Assembly: GCA_030144725.1 (NCBI GenBank) | Contig: JASKMD010000001.1 | Span: 2,747,783 to 2,811,782, forward strand | Direction of reading: 5' to 3' | Length of the DNA: 64,000 nucleotides | Source of the DNA: Haematococcus lacustris | Lineage: Eukaryota; Chlorophyta; Chlorophyceae; Chlamydomonadales; Haematococcaceae | Shown: positions 9,897 to 20,990 of the stretch, one piece after another | Numbering within the stretch: the stretch's first letter is position 1 | Layout of the letters: each line of letters starts with the position of its first letter | Translations under genes and position numbers: made by a program | Notes under the pieces: model-generated | What the model saw: the letters and a program-made list of their open reading frames with translations, nothing else | Database searches by the model: none | What the model was told of the DNA's origin: nothing

Positions 9897-10472
9897 GTGA
9901 GCAAGTTGTCCAGGTTGCAGGCCAAGGCAAGGGCAATGCTGCCAAGCAGCTACACAGCCAGGCAGGTGCACAGTGTTGACAGAGATGGCAATGCAGTGCT
10001 GAACATGGCGCGCATTGGGAAGAACAGGTGGCACCGGCTGGAGCTGTGCTAGGCTACCTAAGCTGGCCTAGGCTACCTGAGCTGGGAGTACCTCTAGCAA
10101 GGAGCAAGGATATACCATAGCTGGATAGGAGCAGGATATCCCATAGCTGGATAGGAGCAGGATATACCATAGCTGGGCTAGAAGCGGCTGCGAGACCACC
10201 CACTCAAGGGCCAGCAGCAGCAGCCTGAGGCACAGCAGTGTGTGCCCCTCTTCAGCTGATGTCAGCTTACATCAGCACATGTTTGTCTTGCCAAATTCAC
10301 GCTGTAACCCAGTCACAGGGGTCAGGCAACCGTGTAGGTGGTAGACGCCCATGCCATGTGTGTGGAAGGTACTCCACACAGCCAAACATCAACCCCAGTA
10401 AGGGGACCTGCTTCTGCCTTTGCGTGGTACTTGTTGCCTGCTGGGCTGATGTGGGAGGAGCTGCCACCCCAG
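9897..10472 (+). pseudogene. Fanzor C-terminal fragment plus 3' flank, plus-strand copy 2
   Basis: The plus strand encodes VDRDGNAVLNMARIGKNRWH, i.e. the RuvC-III region with its Asp, then LELC followed by a stop. A few copies of a 26-bp tandem repeat replace the linker before the RLRDHPL tail. From about 10244 to 10471 comes the conserved non-coding 3' flank. RuvC-I and RuvC-II are absent. The copy is part of the duplicated unit and matches 19211-19853. Confidence 0.65.
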
Positions 10473-11490
10473 GCGCTTGCTCACCTGCCCAGAAGCTGCT
10501 CCAGCTGGCGAGCATGGGCTGTAGAGATGCCAGGGCTGCTGCTGCCTCAGCCTGCAGTGTCAGCGTGCCTTGTGGCCAGCTGCTATAGGGCTGGGGGACA
10601 TGAGATGGGCGAGGGGGTGGGAAGCTGGTGGCCAAGTAAGGTGCTTGGACAGCTGGTGCCGTTGGAGCAGCGGTGTTGGCAGGAGTTGTGGAGGACGACT
10701 GCTGATTGGCATAAGTGGTAGATGCTGCAGGAGCTAGGCTGCTGCTGACCGGCACTGACAAACAGCCAGCTGTGTTGAAGAAGACCACCAGCTGATCAAC
10801 ATACGTGTGATGCTCCCGTGACAACTCAGGCTCCCCCAGCTGCGGTCATGCACACAAGGCACACAGGATGGGCTGTCATGGTGGCACTGCGTTAGACATG
10901 GCACATAACTCCTTCCAATACATCATCCCAGCGCACTTTCCTGAAACATTGCTGCAGCGCCCGGTTCTGAACTTGCACTTGATGCCCAACCTATCACCTC
11001 TCAATCCCTTAACCTCCATACCACCCACCCACCCACCGACCCTCACCTTCTTGAAGAACTGCTGCAGCGCCTGGTCCTTGACTCCGTACAGCCCCAGCCG
11101 CTGCCATGCCCACTTGAGGTCCAGGTTCACCTCCCATACCGTGTCCCAGGTGGACAGGGTGGTGGTGATGTGCTGGCTGCTGCCAGGGGTGCTTGGAGTG
11201 GGGCTGCCAGGCTGCCATAGCGTCACTGGCTTCTTGTCCCACACCACTCAGGCTGCCTTGATGGCGCCGGGTTCCATGCTGGGGGTGGGGCTGGATGGCT
11301 GCCAGCCACCGCTGGGTGTTGCGGCGGGTTCAGGCTACTGGCTACTGCCGCACCTGGCCCTTGGTCAGCCCCACCTGCCTAGTTTGTCACTAACTGGCCA
11401 GACTTCTCGTCCCACACCCTCGAGGCTGCACTGACTGCCTGGATGGTGCTGGGATTAACGCCCACCCAACCTGCGTGGCTGCATCTGCGC
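10473..11490 (-). pseudogene. Minus-strand Fanzor fragment fused to a Pro/Ala-rich segment
   Basis: On the minus strand: VGVNPSTIQAVSAASRVW at about 11430-11480 corresponds to RuvC-I, with the catalytic Asp replaced by Asn. WDTVWEVNLDLKWAWQRLGL is at about 11090-11150. An intron follows, with its donor at 11046 in the same place as in the 3982-7238 gene. Then comes the exon with QLVVFFNTAG. Where the intact gene continues to RuvC-II, this one switches to the Pro/Ala/Gln-rich protein found from 29.4 kb. Frames are broken in several places. A recombinant relic. Confidence 0.6.
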
Positions 11491-12740
11491 GAGTGATACT
11501 TCTCAGCTGGGCCCTTGTCGACGAGGGGAAGTTCCCAACGGGGGCCTCTGCTGCTGGACCTGCTGCTGCTGCTGCCGCTGAGGGGCTGTTGCTGTTTCAA
11601 GGGCCGGATGCGGGGGTGGATGCGGGATGCTGCCGGAGGGGCCTGCTGCTGAGGATGTGGGAGTAGGGACTTTCCCGGAGTGGTTAAACATGAGGTGCTG
11701 GCAAGTCAGGCAAGGAATCATGACCAGGACCAGGACCATGACGCCACGACTACTGCATGTGCTTGACCAGGACCAGGGACGGGATCGCAACATATCAGAG
11801 TGCATGACGGTACAGCTGCTGCGTGTGGTTGCACATGGCCATACCTGCAGCGTGGTACAGCACTCACGCACTAGCAGCAACCTGGGAGGTGACCAGTCCG
11901 ACGCACTAGCCCATCACCGCCGCTCACCCGCCCAGCCGCTCACCAGCCCGCCAGCCCGCTCACACCTGGAAAGAACCTGGTCCCATTGGAAAGGTCTGCT
12001 AAGCATCGTGCGTTTAGCAGCATGGAGGGGCATCTCATGCATCAATTGGAGAGGTCTGATTAGTATGGTGCGTTAAGCAGCATGGAGGTGCACATCTCCA
12101 GAATCATTCAGATTTCTGGCGTGGTGGAAAAGAAGGTCTGCCAAAAGGTTTGACGTGTCAGCCAACCACCGCCGTCGGGCTGCCCAGCTATCTGAACCCT
12201 TTGGGAGGTCTGCCAAGCATGGTGCGATAAGCATAGTGGTGAGTCAGCCCCTGTTGTTGACAACTGACTGTGGCAAGGTGGGCAGCGGGCATCGCGACGG
12301 TTGCCAGAGCAGCCAGGGGAGGGGTCAGCTTGCAGGAGACTATAGTGAGGCTGGAGGAGCACCCCTGGACCTGCTATCGTGTTACTGGTTGCATTTGGGT
12401 GAGCTTATGTGCTGGTGTGACTGCTCCCCTGCCCTACCCTGGCCCTGGCCTCGCACCCCTAAGCCTCAGGTCAGCATCAGTGCTGCTGCTGCCGCCTATG
12501 AGACTTGTAGGGCGTGGAGGTCACTGATCATCTGGGCTTGATCTACGCTCCTCAGAAGTAGACTGGCCGGCGGTCAGGGGCCTGGTCACGGGGCTGCTGG
12601 CCAGGTTTGACCCGACACTGGGATGCAAGGCCACGAGGAGGTGCTGGCTCGGAAGGAGGAAGTATGTATCTGTTATGGGCAGTAGCACCACATGGAGCAT
12701 CTATCATGTATAGTGAGTACAGTGATACCTGCACCGCGTA

Positions 12741-13372
12741 GCTATGTACAACCCTCTTGTCCCTCACTAGGGCCTCCATCTCAGCCGGATCAGTAGTACC
12801 CACTAGCAGCCACTAGCGGGATTATACTAGTGGGCAATAGTGACCCAACTCAAACAGTGTTATTGGGCTGTGTGGAGTAAACCCAGTGCACATGGCACAT
12901 GAGCCCGCCTACCACCTACATTATTGCCTGACCCGAGGGCTATGATGTAGAGTTGGCATGACCTGCATGCACTAATTGTAAGCTTATGACAGCTCAGATT
13001 GGGGGCACACCTTACTGTGCCTTAGCAGGCTGCTGCTGCTGCTGCTGCTGCTGGGCCTTTGGTGGCTTGCCTCGCAGCCGCTTGTAGCCCAGGCCAGGGT
13101 ACTCCTTGCCCTTGGCTGGCAGAGCTCCCTGGTCTGGCCAGTAGCACAGCTCCAGCGGCCGCCATCTGCTCTCCCCAATGCGCTGCATGTTGAGCGCTGC
13201 ATTGCAGTCCCTGTCCAGCCACCTGCCTGGCTGTGGTGCTGGCTTGGCTTTGGCAGCCTTGCCCTTGCCTTGGCCTGTGCCCTTGGTGGGCTCAGCTGCC
13301 GGCTCAGCCTTGGTGCGCTTGGTGCGCTTGGCTGGCTGGGGAGTGCTGGGCCCTGGCTCTGCGCTATGTACA
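12741..13372 (-). mobile_element. 612-bp Fanzor 3' fragment inserted with 10-bp target-site duplication
   Basis: The insert 12751-13362 is bounded by GCTATGTACA at 12741-12750 and 13363-13372. The paralogous unit has a single GCTATGTACA at 22105-22114 with no insert, i.e. the empty site. The insert contains the last part of the Fanzor ORF on the minus strand (RuvC-III DRDCNAALNM and the RLRGKPPKAQ tail with poly-Gln) and the conserved 3' flank. It is nearly identical to 3728-4318, so it is truncated at the ORF 5' side. There is no poly-A tail. Confidence 0.85.
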
Positions 13373-13559
13373 GTCGGTGGTGTAAGTAAGGACAGTCAGT
13401 CTATAGTTGTGCTTTCTTCTTGTGGAGGCGTTCTGTGAATGGAGCATGCAATTGAGTACAGTGCTGCCTGCACTGCGCATCATCCTCTCCTCGGTTGAGG
13501 ACAGCAAATTACTAGTCGTCGGAGCGTGTTGTAATCAGGCATGACAGTGTCTGTTATTG

Positions 13560-13975
13560 TTTTAGAACTTCTAGACCTATGGTACTGGTGGAGACTGCCA
13601 CAGTTCTATGATCACCCACAACACACGTGTTCTGTCATCACGCACAACATAAGCGATTGATAGCACTACCAATCCTGCCAGACTGTTGCTCTGACTCAGC
13701 CCCTCTCCCACTGTGTCATGCCAAGTTACTGCCACACTGCCCAGACACATGTCCATCCCTACTCACAGATCTGCTACCTCCCATTCCCACTACATACTAT
13801 GCAGTCTGGACAGTGCCATGCAGGACCATTATCTATGTACACACCCATGGTACATCTCACGCCTGGACCAGACCAAGAAGACACTCCTGCCGCGCCATCG
13901 CTCCCTACACTACACATGGAAGCTCCCTGCTGTCATGATGGAGTCCTCGTGTGCTTATTGACTTGAGTGGCTCCA
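13560..13975. repeat. Dispersed repeat, uninterrupted copy
   Basis: Matches 22310-22720 (same duplicated unit) and, in two halves, 1060-1293 and 3060-3150. The rest of 13373-14861 holds no gene I recognise. Confidence 0.6.
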
Positions 13976-14861
13976 GCACGTGACGCACATTGGAGGTCAC
14001 ATAGCATGCTTGTCAGTCCCATGATCCACGTTGCTGTTGAATGACAATTGAACCCTCCCTTGTGACCTGAGGTATGACAGATGTTGGTGGCCATGGTAAG
14101 CCCTAGCCAGTATGCATCAAACCCTGGCCAGTGTGGCCACACACTACCATGCCAGGTATCATGGTGATCAGGGCTTCAAGATAGCATTACCACTTTGGAT
14201 TGTTTCGACTACTGCTGCTTACCACTTCGGTGGGGAAGGGATAGGTAACTGATGCTTAATGCTTTGCCACACACTAGCTGTCATATGAACGGTATGTGAA
14301 TCACTAAGCATGTGAAACGGTATGTGGTGTGTGAAAACGGTGTGCAAAACGGCATGTGGTATGATGATGGTGCCTTCACCTCGTCATGACCTCCAGTGGG
14401 GTAGCCACCTACAGCAGCACAAACACCAGCATCATCAGCATGCAGCAGTAACAGCATCAGCAGCATCAGCAGAAACAGCCAGCATGATGATTGGCAGCAC
14501 AAGTCGCGCTAGTAGTTGGCCTTTCCCAATGTGACATGGGGGGGAGGGCAGTAGGCCAAGGCCTGACTGGCAACTGACTGCATGCTGCCTGCTAACCCTA
14601 ACTCTGTACCTAGCCTTGTGTTCGACTAGTCACCACTCCCCATGGGCACCGAATGGCCATGGCCATACGGGTCACATCCCACCACTTGATGTCCCTGGCT
14701 GTCCCCACTAGCCCACAGCACAAAACACACAAAGCCACGCAGCATGACTGCCATCAGCCTGCTCCTGGCTCAACCCAGCCCACGTTGATGCCCAAGCTCA
14801 GCAGCAGTGGCAGCTGCCCTGACTCACCATCAAGCAGCTCAGGGGCCACTGGCACCGGGAC

Positions 14862-16700
14862 TTATGCCGATAAGATGGATGTCACGTTGATGGCGGGCAC
14901 ACCACAACCCTGATTAGGCCACAGAAAGGTCATCCACATTAGTCGGATACCACTAGCAGATGCACGATCGAGCTGGCATACAGAAGCAGCAGGCAGCTGG
15001 CATGTGGGTTGGTGCAGTCAGGGATACCTGACCCTCCCCACCCTGGCTGCTTTGCACCGCTGCTCTACCCCAGTGTGACCCAACACTATGGTGCTGAGGG
15101 TGCTGAGGACATTGCGGTGAGGGTGCAATCAAGCAGCTGGTGTATACCAGGCTAGTAGGGCACGCTGTACGAACATTCTGGGCATTAAGGCAGTGCTGGC
15201 GATTGCTGCTGGGCTACATTCACGTCACAACACTACAATGGCATGGTGCTGAGGGCAATGCAAAGAGGATGTCACCAAGCAATACGATCGTCAGGTGCAT
15301 GAGCCTGCAGTGGACTGCATGGTGGCCCCATGTACTACCTTTGCTGTGGCTGGCCTCACAGTCACCCCTGACCCCTCAACTGGTGGCAGGGCAGACCACT
15401 GAAGGTAAAACACCCTTGCTGCTGGCATGTAACAATGGCATGCACAATGCTCGGCGTAGAGCAGGACAAGCGCTACACATGCACACAGGGGAGCAAGGCG
15501 GCCGGTGCTGGCAGAGGAGCTGGTAAAGGCCCTCATTGATGTGTGAGAGCATGGCAAGATGTGTGCAGCAGCTGTCACCAGTCAAGGAAAAGCTGCAGGG
15601 TTGAACATTGCAGCATAACGACAAGACTCACAGCGACATTTTGATCAGCGTAGAAGCCCTCCACCACCACTGTGTAGGCCTGCCCTGCAGGTACTGGAAA
15701 GGTCAGCTGGGATCTTAAACCACCGCATGGACCGCCATTGTCATCATACGCATGCCCATCCTGCACAACAAACATGGCGCACACCAAGTGTGCGATGTGA
15801 AGTCAATGTCACACCTGGCATGACGCACAGGACAGTAGAAGTGCAATCCAGCAGCAGGCGGGCTATAAACCAAAGGAGCACACTCACTCAGCGTGTGTGG
15901 CGTGTGGTGTGTGGCGTGTGGTGGCCAGTGTGCCTGCAGCTGCTGCCTGCTGTGATCTGACTGACAACAATGGCAGAGTCAAACATCCACACCCACAGCA
16001 TTCAAGCAACCCCTCCTAGCCAATGACGCACCAGGCAAGTAGGGAATGCAACAAGAACAGTGTCCCACGCATCGACACCTTCCACACAGGTGCTGACCGT
16101 GATGGTCCGGGTAACATCAGCGGCTGTCAGTTGATAGGTGTAGTCATTAGTGAAACGGCAGGACGAACTGCTGGTGGTGTTGCAGGTTGACACGTAGGGT
16201 ACCCACACACTGCTGCCAGTGCCCACGTCAATCACGTGGGGGTTGCTGCAAGACCCTGCGGCACGGCAGCAATGCAGCTGGCACCTTATGGCACAGCTGA
16301 TGCACGGGGAGCAGAGTCGGTGCTGTGCCTTGACCACATGGGTGCGCTGCTAAGGAAGCATGACAAGAAACAGTATGCCACATGCAAACCCTTCTTACGT
16401 GGATGGAGTGCTTCACTCGCACTTCCCTGATGCAGGTGGGGAAGGGGGCGGAGGGAGGTGATGGAGGTGGAGCTCCAATGGGGCAGCAGCTCACGCCTGT
16501 CCCATTGGAGCCCGAACAGGGCTGGCCAGCTGCTGCAGGCCCCTGACCCAACGATGGTAATAACGGTCCCGCTGCTTGACACAATGCCGCAAGCAATCAC
16601 TGGCACTTGCCTGATGCAGGTGGGTGTAACGTGACGCGGAGGTGCATTGGTTCTTACATTCTTGATCTGCTGGTACACTACTCGAGTCCCGAGGAAAGCC
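14862..16700 (-). pseudogene. 3' exons of a pherophorin/pre-peptidase-like gene, degenerate copy
   Basis: The minus strand carries the pherophorin second-half exon (about 16425-16700, with GSGACSSWPALFG and CCPIGAPPPSP). It is followed by exons 16032-16255, about 15632-15760 and 14862-14909, equivalent to exons 4-6 of the intact gene at 23585-25628. The donor after the pherophorin exon reads CAG/GGAAGTG instead of CAG/GTAAGTG (base 16425), so splicing there should fail and translation stops a few codons later. Exon 4 has an in-frame 21-bp deletion. The preceding pherophorin start (17429-18334) ends at its own stop. This is therefore a broken gene copy. Confidence 0.65.
15037..15582. other. 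About 546 bp present in unit 1 only
   Basis: In unit 2 the flanks are joined directly at about 23776 (CCACCCTGTCACCAG). A CTG microhomology at the junction favours deletion in unit 2 over transposition into unit 1. No coding region was recognised inside. Confidence 0.5.
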
Positions 16701-17428
16701 CGGAACACCACATAAATAATTGACTCGACCTTATCCTCACTCTGAAACAAACACGGGGACCGGCCCTACTGACCCCCTACATTATCCCCACTACAAGATT
16801 GTGTGGCCTCCGACACTGCCTACCTACAACTCAACCATGCAAACTGAAAGCTAAGGTATGTTGGGGTGTGGTGTGAACACAGTCTGTGAAACAGGGCTGT
16901 CAGCTTCAAGCGTGAGGTTAGGACCTACATGTAGCCAACACGGAAGAGTACTGATGCACGGCACTCGGCACACGCATGGGAGTGACAAAGAATGCACATA
17001 GGAAGCGCGGGTTGTACGAGCCATGAGGTAAGCACCTACATGTGACTTGAAAAAAACGAAGCACAAAGAGAAATGAGGGGATACATAGGTCGGTGGCTAG
17101 GAGACTCGTGTACAAGGAGCAGGGCAGCCATGAGGTAAGCATCTACATGCAACTGATGCTGAGCTGCTGCAGAGCAGAATGAAGAGCCAACAATGACAAT
17201 GGCTTGCCTCAGCGATGAGCACTGTGCAAGCTGCACTTGAGAAGTCTTCAAAGGCTCTCGAGCTTAACACGACATGGGGCGAGCGGTCGAGAGCGAGGAA
17301 TAGGAAATCCAGGTCCGGAGGCAGTGATATGCGAAGACTTGCGGCAGAACGAAGGATTGCGGTGTAATTAGCTGACTCGACCTTATCCTCACTCTCATCC
17401 CAACACGGGGATCAGCCCTACTGACCCC

Positions 17429-18334
17429 CTACACTGGGAGAAAGGGGGGAGGGGGGGGAGGAGGAGGAGAGGGGGGAGGGGGAGGAGGGGGGGGAGGCGG
17501 GGGAGGGGGGGGAGGGGGGAAAGGCGAAGGAGATGGTGGTGGAGGCCCAGGGGAGGGGGGAGGGGATAGTAGTGGAGCTCCAATGGGGCAGCAGCGCACG
17601 CCCGTGCCCCAGTTGAACACCGAGTAGGTGAAGGAGCCCTGTGGCTGGCCACCGAACAGGGCTGGCCAGCTGCTGCAGGCCCCTGAGCCAATGATGGTGA
17701 TGATGGTCCCGCTGCTCCGCACGAGGGTCGAGAACTTGACCTTGATGTTCGCAACGGTGCGGAAGTTTGCTGGCAGGGCCACGCCAGACGCGGAAGATGG
17801 CAAGCCGTCGATGAGGACTCTCACGTTGCGGAGGCAGGCGAGCTCTGCAAGTTGCAGACAAGTGGCGTCAGCTGAAAGCCCTTGGGAGTCACGTAGCTCG
17901 GGCCAACTTGCAAGGCACAGCGGCAAGCTATCTCAGTGTGCTAGTGAGCTCCCGGGCCCTGAGCCGGGGCAGGAATTGAGCGAGCCACTCACGCGAGGCT
18001 ATCTCGATCTTCTCAATACCGTTGTTTAGCAGTGTCTGGTAGCAGATGGAGGGGCTGGGGGAAACGGGCAGTGCGTCGACACTGAAGACCGCGGTCACGT
18101 TGTCGGCAGTGGCGACTGTGCTTATGAGCGACAGGGAGTAGGGCGAGCTGGAGGGCGAGTAGTCTACACAAGAGCACCAGGGAAAGGCCCTGCGCGCAAG
18201 GCAGTGCAAGGCAGGTGTTGCGGTCATCAGTTGCGAACTCCGGATGGCGCGGTTGCGGTGTATGGCAGAACTCACGCCCTCGATGTTGTCACCATCGTAA
18301 CGAACAGTGCCAACAGCAGGCGAGCGTGCGCCAT
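17429..18334 (-). CDS. Pherophorin-like secreted glycoprotein, short form (copy 2)
   Basis: Three exons (18276-18334, 17993-18189, 17429-17844) close in frame to 223 residues and are nearly identical to the copy at 8112-9020. It has the same signal peptide, the same CYQTLLNN and GSGACSSWPALFG blocks, and a poly-Pro tail ending FLPV and stop. The acidic/basic context of exon 3 and all splice sites are preserved. Difference from the intact paralogue: no donor near the end of the Pro-rich tract, so exons 4-6 cannot be reached. Expected product: a secreted, Pro-rich wall protein with one pherophorin domain. Confidence 0.7.
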
Positions 18335-19210
18335 CCAGTCGTAGCCGCGTGAAGTGACTTTAGTAGTCAGGGTGCAGCGCTCTGGACCGCTCTGCCCTAC
18401 CGCTGCGATGTTCTCTGTACTCCTCAGTGGGCTTCAAATAGTGCAGAAGCGGTGGAGGAAGCGCAAGGGACGCGCTCCTTCGTGTTCGCGATGCGTTAAA
18501 CCTGGGAACTCCCGCTGCTTTACACACAACCTCTCACCACGCCAAGCCAGCCGATCGCATACCCAATTCGCGGCCATCCCCTTGGCACGCATCACTCGAC
18601 CTAAGCCTGGGAGCAGGGGGCGATGGCTCGAAGGTGTCGAGACAGTAGCGCACAAGCGACAGGCGAGAAGGGTATGTGGGACAGGTGTGCGACAAGTAGG
18701 GCTAGCTTAGTCCATTCATGGAAGAGTGCTCCACAAGTAAGGAACTCATGCTCGTGTTGATGACACCCAGCCCTTACAACCAGCAAACTGGTGGCAGTGA
18801 AGGTTAGGAAGGAGGAAGGGGCTGGATTTTGCTGGGAGGTGGTGGGACTAGGAGGGGGACTAGGACTGGGAGGGGGGAAGGGAAGGGAGGGGTTGAAGGC
18901 AGCGGGACAGGGGGAAGGCCAGGAGGGGAGAGGGGAGAGGAGAAGGGTGGGGGGGCCTGCCATGGCTGACGCTCTTGCTCCGCTTGCCACCCATGTTCCT
19001 GCTGCTCAAATCCACCAAGTGGGTCAATGAAGGGAGAGGCAGCTGCGGTGAGGGATTCGTCCTCCTCCTCAGCAACAGGGGGGGCAGCAACCCCCTGGTG
19101 GGGGGGCGGCTGAGGGGCAGTGCCTGCTGCACCCCGGGGGGGCAGCCAGGGGGCCAGCAACAGCTGCAGCGGGGGGCGACTGCAAGCTCCTTTCGTGTTG
19201 CGCTAGTGCT

Positions 19211-19853
19211 TTGAACAAGTTGTCCAGGTTGCAGGCCAAGGCAAGGGCAATGCTGCCAAGCAGCTACACAGCCAGGCAGGTGCACAGTGTTGACAGAGAT
19301 GGCAATGCAGTGCTGAACATGGCGCGCATTGGGAAGAACAGGTGGCGCCGGCTGGAGCTGTGCTTATGGCCTAGGCTACCTGAGCTGGGAGTACCTCTAG
19401 CAAGGAGCAAGGATATCCCATAGCTGGATAGGAGCAGGATATCCCATAGCTGGATAGGAGCAGGATATCCCATAGCTGGATAGGAGCAGGATATCCCATA
19501 GCTGGATAGGAGCAGGATATCCCATAGCTGGGCTACAAGAGGCTGCGAGACCACCCACTCAAGGGCGAGCAGCAGCAGCCTGAGGCACAGTAGTGTGTAT
19601 AAGCGGAGGTACAGCAGTGTGTGCCCCCCTTCAGCTGATGTCAGCTTACATCAGCACATGTTTGTCTTGCCAATTCTACACTGTAGCCCAGTCACAGGGG
19701 TCAGCCAACGGTGTAGGTGGTAAATGCCCATGCCATGTGTGTGGAAGGTACTCCACACAGTCAAACATCACCCACAGTAAGGCAACCTGCTTCTGCCTTT
19801 GCGTGGTACTTGTTGCCCGTTGGGCTGTTGCGGGAGGTGCTGCCACCCCAGGC
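19211..19853 (+). pseudogene. Fanzor C-terminal fragment plus 3' flank, plus-strand copy 3
   Basis: The best preserved plus-strand fragment. VDRDGNAVLNMARIGKNRWR (RuvC-III Asp present) is followed by LELCLWPRLPELGVPLARSK. Several units of a 26-bp tandem repeat (about 19409-19530) follow, introducing stops. Then comes the tail GYKRLRDHPLKGEQQQPEAQ ending in TAG near 19592, and the conserved 3' flank to about 19852. Lacks RuvC-I and II. Confidence 0.65.
19409..19530. repeat. 26-bp tandem repeat inside the Fanzor tail
   Basis: Four to five copies of a 26-bp unit containing CCCATAGCTGGATAGGAGCA. The same place has about two to three units at 10100-10175 and 3190-3250, and none in the minus-strand gene at 3982-7238. 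Expansion is recent and copy-specific. Confidence 0.75.
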
Positions 19854-20990
19854 GCTTGCTCACCTGCCCAGAAGCTGCTCCAGCTGGCGAGCATGGGCTG
19901 TAGAGATGCCAGGGCTGCTGCTGCCTCAGCCTGCAGTGTCAGCGTGCCTTGTGGCCAGCTGCTATAGGGCTGGGGGACATGAGATGGGCGAGGGGGTGGG
20001 AAGCTGGTGGCCAAGTAAGGTGCTTGGACAGCTGGTGCCGTTGGAGCAGCGGTGTTGGAAGGAGTTGTGGAGGACGACTGCTGATTGGCAAAATTGGTAG
20101 ATGCTGCAGGAGGTAGGCTGCTGCTGACCGGCACTGACAAACTGCCAGCTGTGTTAAAGAAGACCACCAGCGGATCAACATACTTGTGATGCTCCCGTGA
20201 CAGCTCAGCGTCCTCCAGCTGCGGTCATGCACACAAGGCACACAGGATGGCTGTCATGGTGGCACCAGGTTAGACATGGCACATAAATCCTTCCAATACA
20301 TCATCCCAGCGCACTTTCCTGAAACATCGCTGCAGCGCCCGGTCCTGAACTTGCACTTGATGCACTTTATACCTACCACCTCTCAGTCCCTTAACCTCCA
20401 TACCACCCACCCACCCTCACCTTCTTGAAGAACTGCTGCAGCGCCTGGTCCTGAACTCCGTACAGCCCCAGCCGCTGCCATGCCCACTTGAGGTCCAGGT
20501 TCACCTCCCATACCGTGTCCCAGGTGGCCAGGGTGGTGGTGATGAGCTGGCTGCTGCCAGGGGTGCTTGGAGTGGGGCTGCCAGGCTGCCATAGCGTCAC
20601 TGGCATCTTGTCCCACACCACTCAGGCTGCACTGGCTGCCTTGATGGCGCCGGGTTCCATGCTGGGGGTGGGGCTGGATGGCTGCCAGCCACCGCTGGGT
20701 GTTGCGTCGGGTTCAGGCTACTGGCTACTGCCGCACCTGGCCCTTGGTCAGCCCCCACCTGCCTAGTTTGTCACTAACTGGCCAGACTTCTTGTCTCACA
20801 CCCTCGAGGCTGCACTGACTGCCTGGATGGTGCTGGGATTAACGCCCACCCAACCTGCGTGGCTGCATCTGCGCGAGTGATACTTCTCAGCTGGGCCCTT
20901 GTCGACGAGGGGAAGTTCCCAACGGGGGCCTCTGCTGCTGGACCTGCTGCTGCTGCTGCCGCTGAGGGGCTGTTGCTGTTTCAAGGGCCG
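19854..20990 (-). pseudogene. Minus-strand Fanzor fragment fused to Pro/Ala-rich segment (unit 2 copy)
   Basis: Paralogue of 10473-11490. It has the WEVNLDLKWAWQRLGL exon followed by an intron and QLVVFFNTAG, then the switch to the SVPVSSSLPPAAS segment. RuvC-I reads GVNPSTIQAVSAASRV and then an extra stop (TGA for Trp) not present in unit 1. Catalytic Asp is replaced by Asn in both. Non-functional. Confidence 0.6.

Larger units (their letters stand above)
7440..16740. repeat. Segmental duplication, unit 1
   Basis: The unit is colinear with 16750-24790 over almost its full length. Coordinate offset changes from about 9314 to 9379, 9364, 8747 and 8358 as indels accumulate. It holds a pherophorin gene start (8112-9020), a Fanzor composite (9.9-11.5 kb), the TSD-bounded Fanzor insert (12.75-13.36 kb) and the 3' exons of the next pherophorin gene (14.86-16.26 kb). 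Stretches 7440-8111, 9021-9900, 11500-12740 and 13373-14861 contain no coding region I recognise. Confidence 0.85.

Noticed and set aside
9490..10034. Proline-rich minus-strand frames
   Set aside because: Purine-rich tracts (GGGA runs) give open Pro/Ser/Leu frames; duplicated at 18804-19285 with no extra support.
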